Part shown: positions 47,801-61,098 of the stretch, piece by piece | Numbering within the stretch: position 1 is the stretch's first letter | Layout: every line of letters begins with the position of its first letter | Assembly (NCBI GenBank): GCA_963855995.1 | Contig: OY979717.1 | Location: forward strand, 2,539,179 to 2,603,178 | Source of the DNA: Muricea muricata | Lineage: Eukaryota > Cnidaria > Anthozoa > Malacalcyonacea > Plexauridae | Length of the DNA stretch: 64,000 nucleotides | Reading direction: 5' to 3' | The notes under the pieces: generated by a model | The model's input: only the letters and a program-made list of their open reading frames with translations | Database searches by the model: none | What the model was told of the DNA's origin: nothing | Translations under genes and position numbers: made by a program

Positions 47801-50800
47801 TTCTCAAAATGTTGACAGACGTTTATCATGATAATTTGCGAACAGTTCTCTTTCAAACGCCTAATTTAGAAGTCCAGAATCCCTCTTTTCCACCGTTCCA
47901 TCGTTTTTCTTTGAAAAATCCTCCCACTATGACACCAAGTTCGTTAATTTTCTAACTAAAACGTTCTTTTGATGTTACCTATGCTGTTTTTGGTTAAAGA
48001 ACTGATGTCCTTTCTACTTCCAATAAAGTTAAAAAACGACGTCCTATCGTGTTATCATATTTTTGAAACTAATAGCGTGGTCCACCTCAACGCCATATTT
48101 TTTTAGTCGTGTGACTAACATCAAACATCAACATCGCAAAGATCTTCTCACAACTTTGTTTTGATGTTTGTAAGTTTTAATGAACAGCACTGTTCGTTTT
48201 GAGTACGTACGGCATAAATATCTTATAAAACTAATACCATGGTTCGCACTGTACTTGTCAATTGCTTCTTCAAGAGAGAAAACCAATTTAGATTGTAACC
48301 TCATGGACTTTTTGAATATCCAAGAGGGCAGATGACCTTGTCCTTCTTTGACCTTCAATATTTCAGAAACTGAGCATGTTATCAAAAAGTTAACAACAGA
48401 TGTTACGGATTTTTCAAAGGTTCTGATCAATAAGCTGAAAAAATAATCTAAATGCAAATATGTATAAAGGCTGATAATATGTTATATTATATCACATCAG
48501 TTGATCTTTCTCATTTGTCTAGGAAACAAAGACTATTGTAGGTACTCCTACACCAAAACCTCACTGGAAGCGTTTAAGCACTGGCAAACATTACATAAGA
48601 AGCTTAACCTACGGTGGCTTTCTTATTGCTTCTTTGAGATTTCAAGCTAAGAACAAAAAAGACAAAGAGTTGGTTGAAGCCAAGATTTCAGCTAACGTCC
48701 AGGCTGGTAGTGGTAAAGTTGATGCCAAGGCACAATTTAACAAATTAGCTGAAGCTGCTAGTGATATATCGACTTTATCAATTTCATACTTTGGAACAGC
48801 AACTCTCCCTGCAATACCCACAGATATTAAATCTCTCATCAAGGCAGTTGAAGATTTTCCAAAAGTTGTAAGTTCATTTCCATAAACATTCATTAGTAAA
48901 TAGAATTAAAGTGCCTATGAAACGAAATTTTCTCCGACAATTTTCTTATTGTATTAGAAAGATCAGTTAAAATCATTGTATAACTTCTTTAATAGAATTT
49001 TTGTAATTGCCTTACTTTTCGAGATATTCAATTTTATTTGATTTGAAAATGACACAACCAGTGACGTCATACTGCATAATGACGACTGTTAGATTGCTTA
49101 TTTTGTAGCGTATAATAGTGGAAAATAACTAAAACTACACTTACATGTGTGTAGGCAATGTTTAACATCCAGACCTGGGTATTTAGGTGTTATATCTTGA
49201 GTACTTTTTAAATTAATTCAGTTTTTTTGAAAAGTGATTATGCAGTATGACGTCACTGGTTGTGTCATTTTCAAATCAAATGAAATTGAATATCTCGAAA
49301 AATAAGGCGGTTACAAAAATTCTATCAAATAAGTTATACAGTGATTTTAACTGCTCTTTCCAAGGCAATAAGAAAATTGTTGGAGAAAATTTCGTTTGAT
49401 AGGCACTTTAATTTGTCTAATTTTTGCTTACTTTATATCGTCTCGACGATTTTGATAAACGAGTAGATGCGTGCACCTAAATAACGATAGAGTAAATTAT
49501 AGCTACTACACGCTTACTAACTTCGGACAGTGCGCTATATACAGACACCAGAATATATCCTAGCTACAGGCCTAGGTATAAACTAAAGTGTTGTATACTA
49601 AAGCTTCTTTCGTCAAAGTGGCGGACGAATTTTTAAAAAACTTCTCTTTTTTTTGTTAATCTTTACCTAATTCTTTTGCGATAAAAAATAATCACATTGT
49701 CAGTTCGATCATGGATTATAAAGATCGGTTAATAAATCAGATAAATTTACTAAGTAATAAACGTGAAAATATTTCGGAAGCTATTAACATAATTTCATCT
49801 TATTTTTATTTTACAGATGTCTTCTAGTTATGCAATTGAAGCTGAAATCAGACCACTGACTGAGTTGGAGCCCCAAACCGAGAAACTCAAGTTCCTACTG
49901 AATAGTGCTGCTGTGATAAGTCTAAACACATTAAGCTCGCAGTACTTTGATGTTATAACTGCCAAGGACAAAGCAAACAAATATTTGAGAGAGCATGGAT
50001 CAGTTCATGATGTAGAACGTTTTTATAGTGATGTTTTCAATGTTAAAAAGGTTTTCGATAAAATGATCAGTAGTGTTGATCTTGAAAAGAGTGAGTTACA
50101 GTTTCAGCCAGCTTATGATGAGTACGCAGATAAAGGAAAAGGAAATAAATTGCCTGGAAAATTCATGAGAGAGTTTAATACGCTCATCGCTAAAGACGTA
50201 AGTACAATTTTTCTTGCAATACGAGGTTAATCTCATTAGGACGTTTGCAAGCCCCAAATGAGACAACTCATAAATATACCAGCCGGTATCGCCGGTAATA
50301 ATATTACACGTGAGTATGCAAACGTATGTATATTGATGATCTTTGGGGTGTTCCTTAGCTATGTTACCGTGAGAGCACGTTTCATCAATCTGCCGCTCTG
50401 GGACATTTATGAGAGAATTTCACACTGAAAAGAAAGCTTCAATCTTTTCCTGATTATACGTTGTCAACAATATAGAAAGATGTAGAGAAATATTGTTGGT
50501 AGCGTTGAACGTTACAATTACGTAGTCAGCAAATTATGTACGTTGAAAAATTTGGCAAAACAAAGTTAAATTAAATACTTTTAACGATATCCTTACCACT
50601 ACGTACAGTGTCTTTCATCCAGAAAGAATCTTCATGAGGTGGTAGTTATACATTTTGCTCTGTCATTGGGCATTTTTGTATTTCGCAAACTAAAACTAAT
50701 ACGTTCATATACGAGATCTTTTTCTTGAAAAAAAGCAGCTGCGTACAGAGGGCCTAAATAGACAATGATCAAACATCCCTTGATCAAGCATCCTTTCCGC

Positions 50801-53800
50801 TTTTAGAAAGACAACCTTAATTGAATAAACGATATAATAGCAAATCAGCCCCAACATAGTGTAAAAATTAGTGAAATTCTCTTAAACAATGCATGTAGGA
50901 GCAGAATTTTGGTAATCCCTACATGGATACCAGAGCATGGATACCAATTCTAACGTAAGGACCTTCAAGCAATGATAAACAATTATTTTCTTGTATACAT
51001 CTTTGGACGACTAATACTGATCGGACATTTCTTTCTCTACATATTTCCTCAATTAAAGTTCAAAACAACAACTGCGTCAATTTTTTTATGTGAAGGCATA
51101 AACAGGGAGCATAAAAAAACGTAATAGAACTTTGGTGTGCTCTAGCGCGTTTAGTGATGTACAAAAATCTTTCTTTCAAATCGCAAACTACCAATTATCG
51201 ATTATCACTATATCGATTATCACTTATTATTACTATTTTCCACTATATTACTTTTTTTATGCACCCTATATATGACAATGTACGCTACTCTCTTTAGTGT
51301 GGACACTAAATCGCATACCAGCCGGTATCGCCGGTAATAAATTACACGTGAGCATGCATGCGAACGTATATTGTGATCTCTGGGTTGTCCTTAGCTAAGT
51401 TACCATGAGAAAGCCAAAGCACGGTTCATCACTCTACTGCTTTGGATCATTTGTGAGAGAATTTCACGCAGAAAAATAAAGCTTCAATCTTTTCCTGATT
51501 ATACGTTGCCAACAATATAGAAAGATGTTGAAAAATATTGTTGGTAGCGTAGAACGTTACAATGTTGTCAGCAAATTATATACGTTGAACAATTTGGCAA
51601 AACAAAGTTGAATTAAATAGTGTCGACACTAAATCGAGTGGCATAGACATGCAGTCTAACCTATGTAATTACAGTCCTCCGACCTCCTAGGAAAATATTT
51701 CTGCGTTCAATGACTGTGACTGAAACAAAAAATTGAAAGAAATGAGTAAGGTCGAAACTGGCATAGCCAGATTAAATTGTTAGGCTTGCTACGCCACAGA
51801 CTAAAGTGTCGTCTCACTTTTGTTACATTCGCACAATTAACATAACAACTTATATCGATGTATATTTCGCACACTGTACTTTTTTCTTTTGTCTTTTTTA
51901 GCTAATTCTTGTAATTATGTCGCTAGGGAAAACCAGACTTACATCACATCACGGGTATTTTTATTTTAAATTCAGAAAATCCAACGTTACGCTACTATGT
52001 TACCACCAAGCCCTTTGGGATATGAGAAGAATGGTATACTGTACTTGGGTGCGAATAATTCCTATTCAGCTGTAGCCCAAGAGAATGAGGTTAGTATACA
52101 ATGCTGATTTTTCAAAGACGGAGATTGGGTCAGCAGTAGCACAGCAGAAAATAGGGCCTTAACGGCATAGTATATTTGCATTTTGTTGCCTTTTGTAAAG
52201 CTAAAGTTACACGTGCGATATTTTCCATGCGCCGGCAATACAACGGGTCGAATTTCATTGCATTGCTGCCGCGAGAGATAAAAATGAACGTGTGTCATGT
52301 TCTGCGCGACAACGCAATTGTAATTTAATCTCTTTGGCAACGTTGCTGAAAGTTAACACATTTTAACTTTTACAAATATTGCAGAAAATATCATGTTATA
52401 GGATACAGGAGAGCATAGCCAATGAGATCCACCAAACCATCAGCTAATGAAATTCGAGTACTCAAATAGTGCAGGCTAAAAACTGTTCTTCGGGACGCGT
52501 GTTGCGTGTTTTCGCAACATTATTTAAGACATCACAAACAGTGTTCGCAGTCACTGAGAAAATAATGCCTGAAGATTTGATTTTTTAATCTCATTCTACA
52601 AAAAGAATCCTGTGTTGTGAATCAATCTCATCTACAATACAGAAACCATGTATTTAAAAAACAAAGTAAGGGAAAAACTCGCAATAAAGGCACTTGGCCA
52701 GAGATATATAATCTAGATTCTCGCGAAGAAACTTCACAGCCTCAGAACGTCAATGCATCGTAAGATTAAATGAAGCTTGGTAATAGACGGTAGTGTGCTA
52801 ATGAAAAAGAGGACTAAGGACTAGTTTGATTGATATGCGCTCAAAAACTTCCATTGCACGTGTTGCCATTTCAGTCGCGCCGGCAATGCGATGATATTGG
52901 ACCTCGCACTATGTATTTGTCAGGTTTAACAGGGTTTTTTTCCCTTGAAAGGTAAATCCTCGATTGCAAAAAGCTAAAATGGAAGCAAAAAGTGTAATGA
53001 GGCAAAAGACCTTGACAAGTATGTATTCTTGATCTGTATATATATATATACTAATTTCACATATCGTTAGTGACACGGCATGGGCATCTGGAGCACAAAA
53101 ATATTTCTTGTATAAATTTCCAAATAATTTTAATTTTGAAATATTAACTATCGCAGAACTATTAGTTCGTTTGTTGTTTTATAAGCCAAATAGGTCTTTT
53201 GTATGCCCATTGTTGCTGGGCGGTTACTGAGCCAAGCTGAGTGCATTATGGTGAAAAATGGATGAATGTGGTCTATTAGGAATGAAAAGATAAAAAGTAG
53301 CATGCATGTAGACTACCGAGATAACTATTGACTGTATGAGTATTTATAAGAACAAAACAGATTTTTAACTGCTGAACTAAGATTCAACCTGCATTCATGA
53401 GGTAGTGTTTTTGTTACCTTTATATTGTTTATAACGTAATAAAACACTGTTTTAAGTTATTTAACGTGTTTTTTTAAACTTTAACAGGATATACGTTTTT
53501 CTCAGTGTATATCAAAAGTGTGGGATGTAATGATAAAGGCAAGGATACAGGTAGTTGTGACTATGCGCATGCATATATTCAGGTGAATGGTGAAGAATAT
53601 TCCAAGAAAAAAAGAGGACACAACATTGTCATTGTTGACCCTGACACAGGTATTATCTCGCTATTTTCATCACTGGTGTACCCTGAAAAGTTGCTTTAAC
53701 CCAAAAAGGAATATTCGTAAACGTGTACAACGTACTAAGCCATGCAAACTTGTGATTTTTTCAAGATATTTCCACTAAAAACAATCGACATTTCAGTCTT

Positions 53801-55844
53801 CAGTCAAACATTTTCATGTTTGGATGAGCTTGGATGACCTAGGATGGAAGCGCTCATACGCGCAATTTTTCACTTAGGGTTTTTCACTGACTGTCTCCAA
53901 ACCTTTTTTTTGCCACTTTGGTAACTCGGCCGGTCCGCTTACATGATTGCGGGCTCAATGACCGGAATAGTTAGCAGTGTCGTATACAATAGTCTATTTC
54001 ACTGGTCTATTCTAGTCCAACCTGTGGTAGTAAGTTGGAAACTTTATTTTTAAACAGACGGCGTAAATCACTCTTGATTTTGCAACCAAGCTTGCAACTA
54101 TGTGTTTCCATGTATTTTGCACCTGAATTATAATGGTCTTCATGTGACTACTATACTATTGTACATGTGTAGCTATACTACTTTTTCTATAATCCCATCG
54201 TGACTCCTTAGTTCGCCTGACTGCCATGTGTCAAAACACAAAGTGATTGACTATAGTGAATTATAAGAATGAAACTTCCGGACCAAATGACGTACTTATC
54301 GAAACTGAAAAGGTGCATGCACAATTAACTTTAGCAAATAATCAGTGAAGGTACGTGAAATAAAAAAACCAGTCATTTTTTATTTGTTCAGAAAGGTTCA
54401 TAAATTGAAACTCTTTCCCATAACTTTATCTTCAGGTATGGTGCTCGAATCAAAAGTTTTTGATACCCACCATGGTAGTTCATCTAAAGATATGAAGGAC
54501 TACTTGAATAAATTACCACAAAGGTATAGAATCACCCAAATTCCCGCGTGCATGCTTAAAAGCTCAGTTAAGTCGCACGGGTTGACGCATGAAAATCATA
54601 TAATTACCTAATCTATGATTTTTTATTAAATGCAGGTTATTGTATACAGATAGTCCACTTTGCTAATCTCTAAAATATTTCGTTCTTTTATCAAACAAAT
54701 CCTTATCGAAAAGTCGTGTTTAAGCACGCCCTTCGGACAATCAGAAACGCTCTCATGCATATTACATATTTTATGAAAATAATGAATATTTATGTGTGCA
54801 ATGGAGGTGGAATAAACCAGATGATAAATAAAAACATCCATTATTTGTTTCACAAAATACCAAAATACGCCATTGCTTTTCAATTACAGTTTATTGGCGG
54901 TTTGTTTAGCGTTTTCACAGTTCGGATTAACGTATAGTTGCACAGCAGCCCAGCGTGGCATTACGGTCACAAAAAAATTTTAATGTAATTTTATGAATTT
55001 AGTAAATATGTTGAAATGTATTCTTATATTTTATATAATTATGTATTTATAGGAGAATAGTTCTCGTAGCAATTCAAGACGATGGTGGTTCTATATCAGA
55101 TGAAGCAGTTGCAAGCCTAAAGAAACTTGGTGCACATAGTGTTCTGAAGGCATATCGTTCCTCGTATGGCCTGATTGGCTGGACTGGACCAGGTCATTTC
55201 GGAGCGTCTGTGCAAGTGAGGACCTTCCTTCGAATTTCCGTTCACTATTTTAAATTCTGATTGGCTATATCACGGGGATTATACCAAAATTACTACAACA
55301 AATGCATTCAAAGGATCAGACATGTTAAGTTTCTGTGTTTCTAAAACCGTTTTTGAAGCATAAAATCTTAACATGTATCTATAGACCTTTAATTATGTGC
55401 GCACGTTTTATATGATAGCAATATTGTAATTCTTGTAGTTTTGCAATTTTTAGGTTTCGCAAGGGCTATGAATTTATCTGTAACCCTCTTTTAAAGAGAA
55501 CCTATAATACTAATACATCCACAAAGTTTTAATTAGCATCTATAAAAGGAGTTAATTTAGCACCTGCAAATTAACATTGCCACACAAAGTGTATAATACA
55601 TGCACGATCTCGCTTAACATGCATCACAAGAACAACTAGATCATAACTATGACAATAATAGAACGCAGATATGGGTCGGACATTCTGTCTCATACATAAT
55701 GTAATGCGATAGAATTATAGAAAAGGATTGTTGCTAACTGACTATCTATTATCTTCTGTTATTATCCATATACAGGTACAAAAGAAGGCAGGTGAAGGAC
55801 CAAGCATCATTTCCGAACTCATTCCATTGCCTATGAAGATCTAA
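44817..55844 (+). CDS. Gene C: secreted MACPF (stonustoxin-like)-ILEI fusion protein, complete
   Basis: Nine exons join in frame to 589 residues plus stop: 44817-45197, 48523-48867, 49817-50197, 51976-52089, 52952-53018, 53488-53649, 54436-54523, 55053-55215 and 55776-55844. Exon 1 encodes a signal peptide (IIFFLFLSLVTG, about residues 7-18) and the stonustoxin-type N-terminus (GTTFDYSKSIIGD, GEGKYLKE). Exon 2 carries the MACPF signature HYX6GG (150-159). Exon 3 is a 127-residue helical part and exons 4-5 a linker with coiled-coil character. Exons 6-8 form the ILEI domain (about 433-567: VYIKSVGCND, RGHNIVIVDPDTG, VFDTHH, RIVLVAIQDDGG, YGLIGWTGPG). Exon 9 is a short tail. Compared with gene A, exon order and phases match, and exon 2 here (equal to A exon 3) and exon 8 (A exon 9) are identical in length; A has an extra intron after its signal peptide. 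Stonustoxin itself carries thioredoxin and PRY-SPRY domains where this protein has ILEI. Target membrane and activity are unknown. Confidence 0.9.
45690..45780. repeat. Tandem repeat, 31-bp unit, three copies
   Basis: Three near-identical units built on ATTAGTTTAATTTAATTAG in intron 1 of gene C. Confidence 0.9.
46694..48251. mobile_element. Compound or fold-back TA-target element, 1.56 kb, in gene C intron 1
   Basis: Both ends carry the CAGTGCGAACC terminal repeat with TA outside (46692-46693, 48252-48253). The arms (about 46694-47335 and 47620-48251) are inverted copies of each other, and each resembles the single element at 43826-44556. It therefore looks like two copies joined head to head, or a long-TIR derivative of the family. 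Confidence 0.8.
48910..49407. mobile_element. TTAA-target MITE with ~175-bp TIRs, in gene C intron 2
   Basis: Ends AGTGCCTATGAAACGAAAT and its near complement are flanked by TTAA on both sides (48906-48909, 49408-49411). The inverted similarity extends about 175 bp inwards, including GTGACGTCATACTGCATAAT. No coding frame. The target site suggests a piggyBac- or Kolobok-type origin. Confidence 0.85.
50276..50577. repeat. Direct repeat, copy 1, in gene C intron 3
   Basis: About 300 bp starting ATACCAGCCGGTATCGCCGG, closely matching 51315-51619 in the same orientation. Confidence 0.85.
51315..51619. repeat. Direct repeat, copy 2, flanked by 18-bp repeats
   Basis: Second copy of the 50276-50577 unit. 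It is flanked by AGTGTGGACACTAAATCG (about 51295-51312) and AGTGTCGACACTAAATCG (about 51619-51636), which resemble a target duplication. Confidence 0.8.
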
Positions 55845-57764
55845 TATGGTATTTTCGATACAACAATCCAAATTTTATCTTATCTAGCATTAAGTTCAAT
55901 AATTCATTAATATTACCAATACAGTTGCTGCAGATTTAAAAACGTTGTTCTGTCTATGAAGTGTTGAATATTTCGTTCTTCCAATAGCAATGGATTCACA
56001 ATAGAGTTCATTCCTTATTTTGATGCCAATACAATATTTCAAATTTGATGAATTACAGGGGCAGTGTAGAGAGGAAAGCATTTGGTTTACAAATTTAAAT
56101 CAATGGTAGCTAGATTGAAATTTAGAGTAAAAAATACGACCAGTGTTAATGGTTAATTTAAGATATTGGTATAAGGTACGCAGAAATGCAGCTAATTGAT
56201 ACACATATACATATCTGCCCACAATGCATTTATACGCGTTTACATGCCTTCACCAATTAGTGCCAGATACACGCTATATAAATTTTAGAGTCATCCAATA
56301 TTAACGCTGCCGAATTCTATCTTCAGTTGTTTCAGATCTTCACTTCTCTCAGATCTTCAGGTCTCTAGTTCACTCAGATCTCCGGTTCACTGAAATCTTC
56401 AGTCTCTCAGGTCTTCATGCAGTTGTTTGAGATCTTCAGTTCACTCAGATCTTGAATTCTCTTAGGTCTTCATGCAGTTGTCTCAGGTCTTCAGTTCTCG
56501 TTGGACTTTGGTTAGCCTTTAATTCTCTTACGACTATATTATAGGAAAGATTTCCGCCGAATACGAATTACACTCAACTGATAAAAATTGTAACGTTTTG
56601 TATTTGGTGTAACTATACAGGGTGTTTAAAAAACTGAACAAGTCTGAAATCGCTTAATTTCTGCTTCGTGAGGCACCTCAATGTCGGAATTTTTAATGAA
56701 ATAGATTGTTTGGATGCTCATGGAAATAATTCCGTGTTCTCAGTGCGCGAAATTAATCTTCAATCCATCAAAGTTAAAACATGACAAATAAAATGCTGGT
56801 TAGGATTAGGGTTTGGATTAGGGCTTGGATTAAGATTTATATTAGAACACGGAATTATTACCATGCTCATGATGTAGAATAAATTGCTTTACACCCCCCC
56901 CCCCCGCACGACAGAAGACGTTGTGCGAGACAAATGAAATATTTGTTAAGGCTGCAAATGTATTTCAATTGTTTGGGGGCAGTTTTCTTAATTTTCAGAT
57001 TACATTCCTCGCCCAACCACCTACACTGGTTAAGTTAACACAGTTCATCTTTGGTTTGATGTACTGTATTGTGATTGCTGTTAGTTAACAGCTGGAAAAG
57101 TTCTAAGCGAGAATCCGGGGGACTACTAGCATCGTTCGGTTCGTGTGCTCCACGCGAGAGGTCCTTCCACTTATGTCAATTTTAACAGTTTTCGAAATTA
57201 TATTGCTACGACGACAATGAGGATGTATGATTTATCAGGACACTTCTAATAATTAGTATTGATGTATTACAATTTTTCTTTATATTTAGCATTTGATTGC
57301 AATTATTGAATATTAGCAATGCAATTTTTACAACCTCAACTGGAATATTAATTCTAGAACCTCGTTCCCATGTCCTTTTAGAGGGAAAGAAAAGGCCCAG
57401 GCATCGGCTGGCTTTTAAAACGATTCGTGGTTTTGAATAAATTAGTGGGATAACTGCATGTGCGAAATATTTTTTCAAAATGACCGACACATCGAAGGGT
57501 TTAGTCTTTCACTTCAATACAAACCAAACCTCCAGCAATATACTCACCAATAGAACTAACGAAAGAAGTCATTGGGAACATTATTATTGGGAAAATTTTC
57601 GACGCAAAGTATGTGTTTGTGCGGATCAAGTGCGAAGTCAGCAAGCAGTCTATATTATATTATGACAAGTAGACGCTCAAAGCGCCCGTCAACAAATGAG
57701 AAATAGGAAGAGAAAACACAAACTGGTTATTAGACAAGTAATTTTTAGAATTATGCATTTTATG
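55845..57764. other. 3' flank of gene C and intergenic
   Basis: Contains a degenerate tandem repeat (56330-56508), a possible mariner-type end ACAGGGTGTTTAAAAAACTG near 56618, and a C-homopolymer near 56895. No exon was recognised. Confidence 0.45.
56330..56508. repeat. Degenerate tandem repeat
   Basis: About eight irregular copies of a TCAGATCTTCAGTTCTC-like unit, roughly 17-25 bp each. Confidence 0.75.
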
Positions 57765-58131
57765 CAGGGTGAGTAAAAAAAACTGATGTCCCTTCAAATT
57801 CAAATTAGCCCCGAATTTCAGTACGGTTTATTCCCATGGGTCTACAGAGAACAGATCATGACTTACTGCACAGTAAAGGATGAGTAAAAAAACTGATACT
57901 ATTGAAATTCAAACTAGCATCATTGCATTCTTGCAATTTGACAGACGTTGATGTAAAACAAAATCTAATTTCCAGTGGAATTTAAAATGCATAATTCTAG
58001 CCGTGTAAAATTTGTCAAAAACAAGACAAAGTCAAAAACAAGACAACAATACAGACCCATGAGAATAAACCGTAACGAAATTCGCGGCTAACTTGAATTT
58101 GAAAAAGCATCAGTTTTTTTTACTTACCCTG
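57765..58131. mobile_element. MITE, about 367 bp
   Basis: CAGGGTGAGTAAAAAAAACT at the left is inverted at the right end (ACTTACCCTG), with similarity reaching about 80 bp inwards (TTCAAATTCAA, CCCATGGGTCT). Target duplication was not resolved. The tip resembles other ACAGGGTG ends of mariner-like elements. Confidence 0.7.
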
Positions 58132-58806
58132 TATACAGCGCACGCCTGCGCCGCCTGTGATTGGTTACATTACCAAGCCGACCAGCTAATCGACTTGCTT
58201 ACCGTTCAAATATTCGGAAGATAGAAACTTTATTTAAAAAGACGTTAGCCTACTCGTGAACGGTGTTTATTTTCACGAGGGATGTCCAAATTACAAATTA
58301 TGAGTTTTACAATACAACGGACAAATCGATACTACAAACATAAATGACGTTCAGAACGAATTTCAGAACATCGTATAAGCATTCCGAACTTACAAACGAA
58401 CATTCAAAGTATTTTTTCAAAAGTAAATTGGAATCAAGAGTAACCCTTCTCTACATTTTCTATTGTATTGAGGAATTAATCCTAGTTCGAGCCCATTTTC
58501 CCAGCCAAAAATGGGCAACTCCGCCCCCCCCCCTCTCCCCCTTGAGACATATGTATACACTTCCTTAATCAAACCCCCTAATATCACTAGGAGCGTAACT
58601 CCTGGGGAATGAAGGGGGTCTGACCCTCCCCCCTTCCCAAGTTCACAAATGACGCTTTTGTCGTGCAAATATCGATGACTAGTCAGGCGACTAGTACAGG
58701 AAAACCTAAAAATAAGGTATAAGAGGATCCTGAAAGTGCTATTTCAAGTCACCTAAGGTTCCAAATTTTCAAAAGTTTTCTCACTCGGCACCAACTACAC
58801 AACAAC
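58132..58806. other. Intergenic, nothing recognised
   Basis: Includes C- and G-rich homopolymers near 58525-58630, possibly a decayed MITE. No exon was recognised. Confidence 0.4.
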
Positions 58807-59020
58807 GCACAACCTGTTCTGGCCTGATGAAAACAGCATTGAACAATGTTGTGCTGCCCACATTGTTTAATGTTGTCAACAATATTGTTTAGTATTGTTG
58901 AGCCTGAATTAGCCTGCAATCAGGTGTAACAATGTTGAACAATATTGTTGACAACCTTGAACAATGTGGGCAGCAAAACATTGTTCAATACTGTTTTCAT
59001 TAGGCCAGAACAGGTTGTGC
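58807..59020. mobile_element. Palindromic MITE, about 100-bp arms
   Basis: GCACAACCTGTTCTGGCC at the left end is inverted at the right end, and the arms continue inward through repeated TTGAACAATGTTG and TGGGCAGC blocks. No coding frame. Confidence 0.85.
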
Positions 59021-59448
59021 GATTTTTGCTGTGTACAGTATAGTGGCGCCAGGTGGGCAAGGATATCATTTATTGGCTTCGTAGCAATGTAGATCACACA
59101 CCATAAATTTTTACCCTGCACATCGTCAGGCAAAAATAAGTATCACTCCACTAAAGCTTGTACCCTAGTTACGCCCCTGAATATAACCGCTCCACTTAGC
59201 AAATAGCAATATATTTCACGATTGCGTGTCACGTCCATGGCGCGAACCTGGCAACACTTCCGGTCAGCGTCACGCACAACGGCGCGCACGCGAGGTTATT
59301 ATGAGCATGGCACGAGTGGTCAACAGAAGTACGAAAGTTTTTGTTTGCGAGTAGTTCGCATTTGAGTGCGAGTTTTGGCTGCTCTACCAATTCGATTCCA
59401 TTGGTATGGACTTTTTTAAATTTGCATGGTTTATATGCGTTGAAACGT

Positions 59449-61098
59449 ATGGCCGAAGGCAGCGAAATTAGGCCGGATAGGCAGTCGTCTGCACTCGATG
59501 TTGTTGAAGAAGACACCGACACAGATGTGCAAGACGATCCGTGCCCGTACGAGAGCGACACTGAAGAAGTAGATCTTGACAGTTTTGTTAAGAGTATACC
59601 ACAAGATATCAATGATTGGGAAATATATGACGCAGACTGTTTTACCTTGGAGAAAATAGGAAATGGCTTCTTTGGTGATATATACAAGGTAGCAATTAGA
59701 CTATATACAATCCTAATATGTCTCGAACAGTTCTTGCAACATCGTGGTTGTATTAAATTGTCATGTTTCAGCTAGTACAGTGCTAATAGTGTAGTTTAAA
59801 CAGTGGACATGAATGCAGAATGCTGCGACTTAGTACAATGATTGATTAAAGTATATTTGAATAGCATGCAACAAATAGTTAAGCATGAATAGAATCGTAG
59901 ATTATCCTGCTTGAATTTTCCTGCTTGCAGTAAATATTAAAGTACGTGTACAAGTTTTGAATGATATGTTAGGAAAATCATTGCGTTTTAACTACTATGC
60001 TGTGCTAATGTTAAAATAAGACTTTATTTCTCACATTCATTTTGTATGAAATAAAGGAGCATTTCAGACAGGTCTGTCTTCTAGTTGTGTGGTGACAAAG
60101 TGTCATTACGGACAGCTGAACGTTAATATAGACGGGGTTTTATATTGCCTTACTGCTGAGACGCTATGAAGTTTAACTTTCTGTATTGTATATACGTTTG
60201 CATTTATTTGTTTGTTTCTATAGCTGTAAAATTGCTGGCCTTTAAAATCATCATATCGTATTATAGGGTACGGATTCAAAAAGTGGCAAAGTGTTTGTGA
60301 TGAAGACCATGAAGAAAGTGACAAAGATGAAACTGATGTGTGCGGAAATAAGGCTCATGGCTCGACTGAAACACCCCAATATATTGAGGCATGTGTGAAG
60401 TTTTCATTTTCTTAATTTTGTTTTGTGAGTTTGTGGCTAGCATTGTCTAAATGCTACATCTCTGCAGGAGCTCGAGTTTCCAAGACAATGCGTGCTTTTG
60501 CATATACAGCAATTTTAGTAAATGTGTTTTTATAATAGATTTCTTGGCGTATGTCTCGACGCTTCTGGAATTCACTTGCTTACGGAGGTAAGATTGAACG
60601 TTATTTGCATGATAATTCGTAATTAATGATTTTTTAAGAAAATCGATTTGAATAACTCGAGTTGTTTTGCTGACTGTGTCTTTAAGTAAACACGGAAGAT
60701 TTTCAATTTTATGAATGTTTGCAGTATATGGAAATTGGCAATTTGGAAGAAGTTGTGGCAGACGACAGAGAGCCATTACCATGGACTCTGCGTATGAAGC
60801 TTGCTCATGACATCTCAAAAGGCATGGCCTATTTGCACAGTGCTGGAGTAATCCATCGCGATTTAGCTTCCAAGGTTTGTCTTTAGATTTCTCTACACTG
60901 CGTGAAATTAAACGCATTCCTTTGTTTCCGCCTCTTAAAAGATAAACATTCAAACAAACATTGGTGTTTGTAATGTAAATTTGAAAATGAATTTCGTTTG
61001 TTCCAATTTTATGTCTAGAATGTGCTAATTTCAAATGCGAGCAATAGTTACACTGCAGTTGTTGCAGACTTTGGTCTAGCTGCCAAAATTCCACCAAG
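59449..61098 (+). CDS. TESK-like dual-specificity kinase, 5' part (3' truncated by window end)
   Basis: Exons 59449-59688, 60267-60388, 60539-60587, 60725-60874 and 61019-61098 join in frame and reach kinase subdomain VII. The N-terminus is acidic (about residues 1-65). The kinase domain starts DADCFTLEKIGNGFFGDIYK with an intact glycine loop. The lysine motif is VFVMKTMKK, the catalytic loop HRDLASKN and the metal-binding loop DFG (AVVADFGLAAKIP). The HRDLxSKN and YTAVVADFGLA forms are characteristic of the TESK branch, related to LIMK, whose members phosphorylate cofilin and influence actin. The exon ending at 60388 appears to use a GC donor: only AG|GC keeps frame with the next exon (LR then FLGVC). 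Later exons must lie beyond the window. LIMK is less likely because no LIM or PDZ domains precede the kinase. Confidence 0.88.

Noticed and set aside
56330-56508. CRISPR-like repeated array
   Set aside because: Units are irregular, with no constant spacer length, and the genome is clearly eukaryotic; it is a degenerate minisatellite.
59229-59687. 152-residue minus-strand ORF
   Set aside because: It overlaps the first TESK exon in antisense; it is low in complexity and has no splice or homology support.
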